Source: Paracoccus isoporae (GTDB taxonomy: Bacteria > Pseudomonadota > Alphaproteobacteria > Rhodobacterales > Rhodobacteraceae). Taken from it: a stretch of DNA of 64,000 nucleotides. The position numbers were made by a program, and so were the translations under genes. The notes under the pieces were generated by a model, which made no database searches, was not told where the DNA came from, and saw nothing but the letters and a program-made list of their open reading frames with translations. The DNA is taken from assembly GCF_900101865.1 (NCBI RefSeq), contig NZ_FNAH01000008.1, positions 1-64,000 of the forward strand, in the 5' to 3' direction. This document shows, in pieces, positions 62,298 through 64,000 of this stretch (its first letter is position 1; every line of letters starts with the position of its first letter).

Positions 62298-63770
62298 TTA
62301 CTCCGTCCAGCGGACCTGCGTCAGGTCATTGGCCGGGGTCGGCGCATTCTCCCACAGCCCTTCGATCTTCGCATTGGCCACGCCGGTCTTCGCAAGCTGG
62401 AACAGATAGGCATTGGCATAGTCATCCGCGATGATGGTCTGCGCCTGCCGCATCAGATCCGAGCGTTCGGCGGCGTCCGTTGCCGCGTTCAGCGCCTCCA
62501 TGACGCCGTTCAGCTCGTCATTGTTGTAGTTGAAGTAGTAGTCGGGCCGCGCATAGATGCCGATATCCATCGGTTCGACATGACTGATGATGGTCAGGTC
62601 ATAATCCTTGCCGTTGAACACCGTCTCCAGCCATTGCGCCCATTCCATGTTGGTCGCCTTGGTCTCGATGCCGACGGCGCGAAGCTGCGCGGCCAGCAAC
62701 TCGCCCCCGCGCCGTGCATAGGGGGTGGGCGGCAAAGCCAGGCGCAGCGACAGATCTTCCGCCCCCGCCTCGGCCAGCAATTCGCGGGCGCGGTCGGGAT
62801 CATAGGCGGATTGCTCGGTCAGATCGACGTAATCCGGGTGATGCGGCGCGAAATGGGTGCCGATGGGCGTGCCATAGCCGAACAGCGCGCCGTCGATCAG
62901 CTCTTGTCTGTTGATGGCATGCGCGATGGCCTCGCGCACCCTGACGTCATCCAGCGGCGGCACCGCCTTGTTCATGGTCAGGATGGTTTCCCCCTCCGTC
63001 GTGCCGACGATCACCTTGAACCGCGGATCGGCCTCAAGCTGGGCCAGGGTTTCGGGGGCGGGGAAGATCGGGAAGGCATCGACATCGCCGGCCATCATCG
63101 CGGCGAAGGCCGCGGTCGGATCACCGATGAAGCGGAAGGTCGCCGTGCTGAGCGCCGGCGTGTCGCCCCAGTAGCCGTCGAACGCCTCCAGCGTGATGGA
63201 ATCGCCCTGCCGCCATTCGCCAAAACGGAACGGTCCGGTTCCGACCGGCCGTGTCGCGGCATCACCCGCCGAGGCCTCGTCCAGCATCACCGCGTCGCCC
63301 CAGGCCATCTTGAAGGGGAACATTCCGTCTGCCGCGCTCAGCGTCACGCGTACCGTCGCCGGATCGACGGCCTCCACGGCGGTGATCCCGGCAAACAGCG
63401 CCTTCTGTGCATTGGTCGAGTCCTCCGCCCGCGCGCGGTCGAGCGAAAAGACCACATCCTCGGCGGTGAATTCGGCCCCGTCATGGAAGGTCGCTCCGTT
63501 ACGCAGATGGAACAGATAGGAGGTGCCGTCCTCGCTGACCTCCCAGCTTTCGGCAAGTGCGGGCTGGATCGAGCCGTCCGGCCCGAACCGGGTCAGCCCC
63601 TCGAAGACATTGGCATAGACCACCTCGTCGATGGCGGCGGCCGCATTGGCGGTGGGGTCGAGGCTCGGCGGCTCCAGGACCATGCCGAGCGTGATGCTGT
63701 CCTGCGCGGCAAGCGCCGGCGTGGTCATCAGCGCAAGCGCGGCGGCGGTGGTTTTCCAGCGATGGAGCAT
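62298..63770 (-). CDS. ABC transporter substrate-binding protein (peptide/family 5)
   Basis: A 490-residue periplasmic binding protein. A Sec signal, KTTAAALALMTTPALAAQDS, is cleaved after ALA. The family 5 signature region is AIDEVVYANVFEGLTRFGPD, and LAESWEVSEDGTSYLFHLR and FTAEDVVFSLDRA are typical of DppA/OppA-like proteins. Ligands of the family are peptides, opines, nickel or sugars; here unknown. GAGGG lies upstream of the ATG at 63770. The permease and ATPase genes are not seen; downstream is a terminator. Confidence 0.93.
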   Translation of the reverse strand: MLHRWKTTAAALALMTTPALAAQDSITLGMVLEPPSLDPTANAAAAIDEVVYANVFEGLTRFGPDGSIQPALAESWEVSEDGTSYLFHLRNGATFHDGAEFTAEDVVFSLDRARAEDSTNAQKALFAGITAVEAVDPATVRVTLSAADGMFPFKMAWGDAVMLDEASAGDAATRPVGTGPFRFGEWRQGDSITLEAFDGYWGDTPALSTATFRFIGDPTAAFAAMMAGDVDAFPIFPAPETLAQLEADPRFKVIVGTTEGETILTMNKAVPPLDDVRVREAIAHAINRQELIDGALFGYGTPIGTHFAPHHPDYVDLTEQSAYDPDRARELLAEAGAEDLSLRLALPPTPYARRGGELLAAQLRAVGIETKATNMEWAQWLETVFNGKDYDLTIISHVEPMDIGIYARPDYYFNYNNDELNGVMEALNAATDAAERSDLMRQAQTIIADDYANAYLFQLAKTGVANAKIEGLWENAPTPANDLTQVRWTE

Positions 63771-63891
63771 GAGTTTCCCTCGGGTTGAATTCAGCCTATC
63801 GGCCGATAATGCGGCGAAACGCCCGGCAATCAAGGGGAATCGCCGCAAGCGCCGGTCTCGGATGCGGCGCGGCAGGGCGCGGACCCCACGC

Positions 63892-64000
63892 TCATCGGCG
63901 TTCGGTGAGTTGCTGGATCGCACCGGCGACGAGCAGCCACAGGCTGGTCAGCACCAGCCCCCAATTCGCCCAGCTTGCCGGGTGGAAATCGACGATGATG
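63892..64000 (-). CDS. C-terminus of a membrane protein (5' part outside window)
   Basis: The minus strand is open from the window edge to a TGA at 63894-63892, giving 35 residues. They contain one hydrophobic helix (WGLVLTSLWLLVAGAI) and end QQLTERR. This looks like the last helix and short tail of a membrane protein. The family cannot be told. It is 121 bp upstream of the solute-binding protein gene on the same strand. Confidence 0.55.
   Translation of the reverse strand, partial: IIVDFHPASWANWGLVLTSLWLLVAGAIQQLTERR

Overview
The window is a GC-rich, gene-dense chromosomal segment of an alphaproteobacterium, most likely a member of the Rhodobacteraceae close to Paracoccus. This rests on recognised protein families and gene neighbourhoods: an alpha-type GTTC-N7-GTTC LexA box at uvrA, a GGAAC-N17-CGTT element of the alphaproteobacterial EcfG type, the gene order pyk / small membrane protein / rpmI / rplT, and several Rhodobacteraceae-style hypothetical proteins. 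No phage, insertion sequence, CRISPR array or plasmid function was seen.

Region 1 (1-19.7 kb) is the tuf / tRNA-Trp / secE / nusG / rplK-rplA / rplJ-rplL / rpoB-rpoC expression cluster. It is interrupted at its transcription-unit boundaries. Two small enzymes, a ferritin-like stress protein and an ABC exporter lie between tuf and tRNA-Trp. A sulfotransferase-like gene lies between tRNA-Trp and secE. Two coupled glycosyltransferase-like genes lie between rplA and rplJ. The rplJ leader and the rplL-rpoB spacer are rich in hairpins. Region 2 (19.7-25.4 kb) holds lon, tRNA-Val, a lysine 2,3-aminomutase-like radical SAM enzyme, hspQ (a known Lon partner in enterobacteria) and an AI-2E family membrane protein.

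Region 3 (25.4-33.4 kb) has the two enzymes of the carboxy(nor)spermidine polyamine route, an anti-sigma kinase / STAS pair, a carboxylesterase, rplT-rpmI with a clear sigma70 promoter, pyruvate kinase and N-formylglutamate amidohydrolase. Region 4 (33.4-46.3 kb) has an lrgA-lrgB-FemAB-like operon, smc, a flavin reductase, an overlapping RidA / GDPD / AFG1-type ATPase run, accD-folC and a cardiolipin synthase-like gene.

Region 5 (46.3-64 kb) mixes housekeeping genes (map, queA, lpd, uvrA) with envelope genes (CAP-domain lipoprotein, L,D-transpeptidase, lytic transglycosylase, peptide-type solute-binding protein). It also holds two Rhodobacteraceae-type hypotheticals and an unusual 335-residue basic protein that joins a small conserved-looking domain to a histone H1-like tail. 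Nothing in the window is an obvious defence or mobile system. The most unusual items are that basic protein with its dyad-bearing promoter region, the interruptions of the rpo/ribosomal cluster, and two well-formed stress-type regulatory sites.
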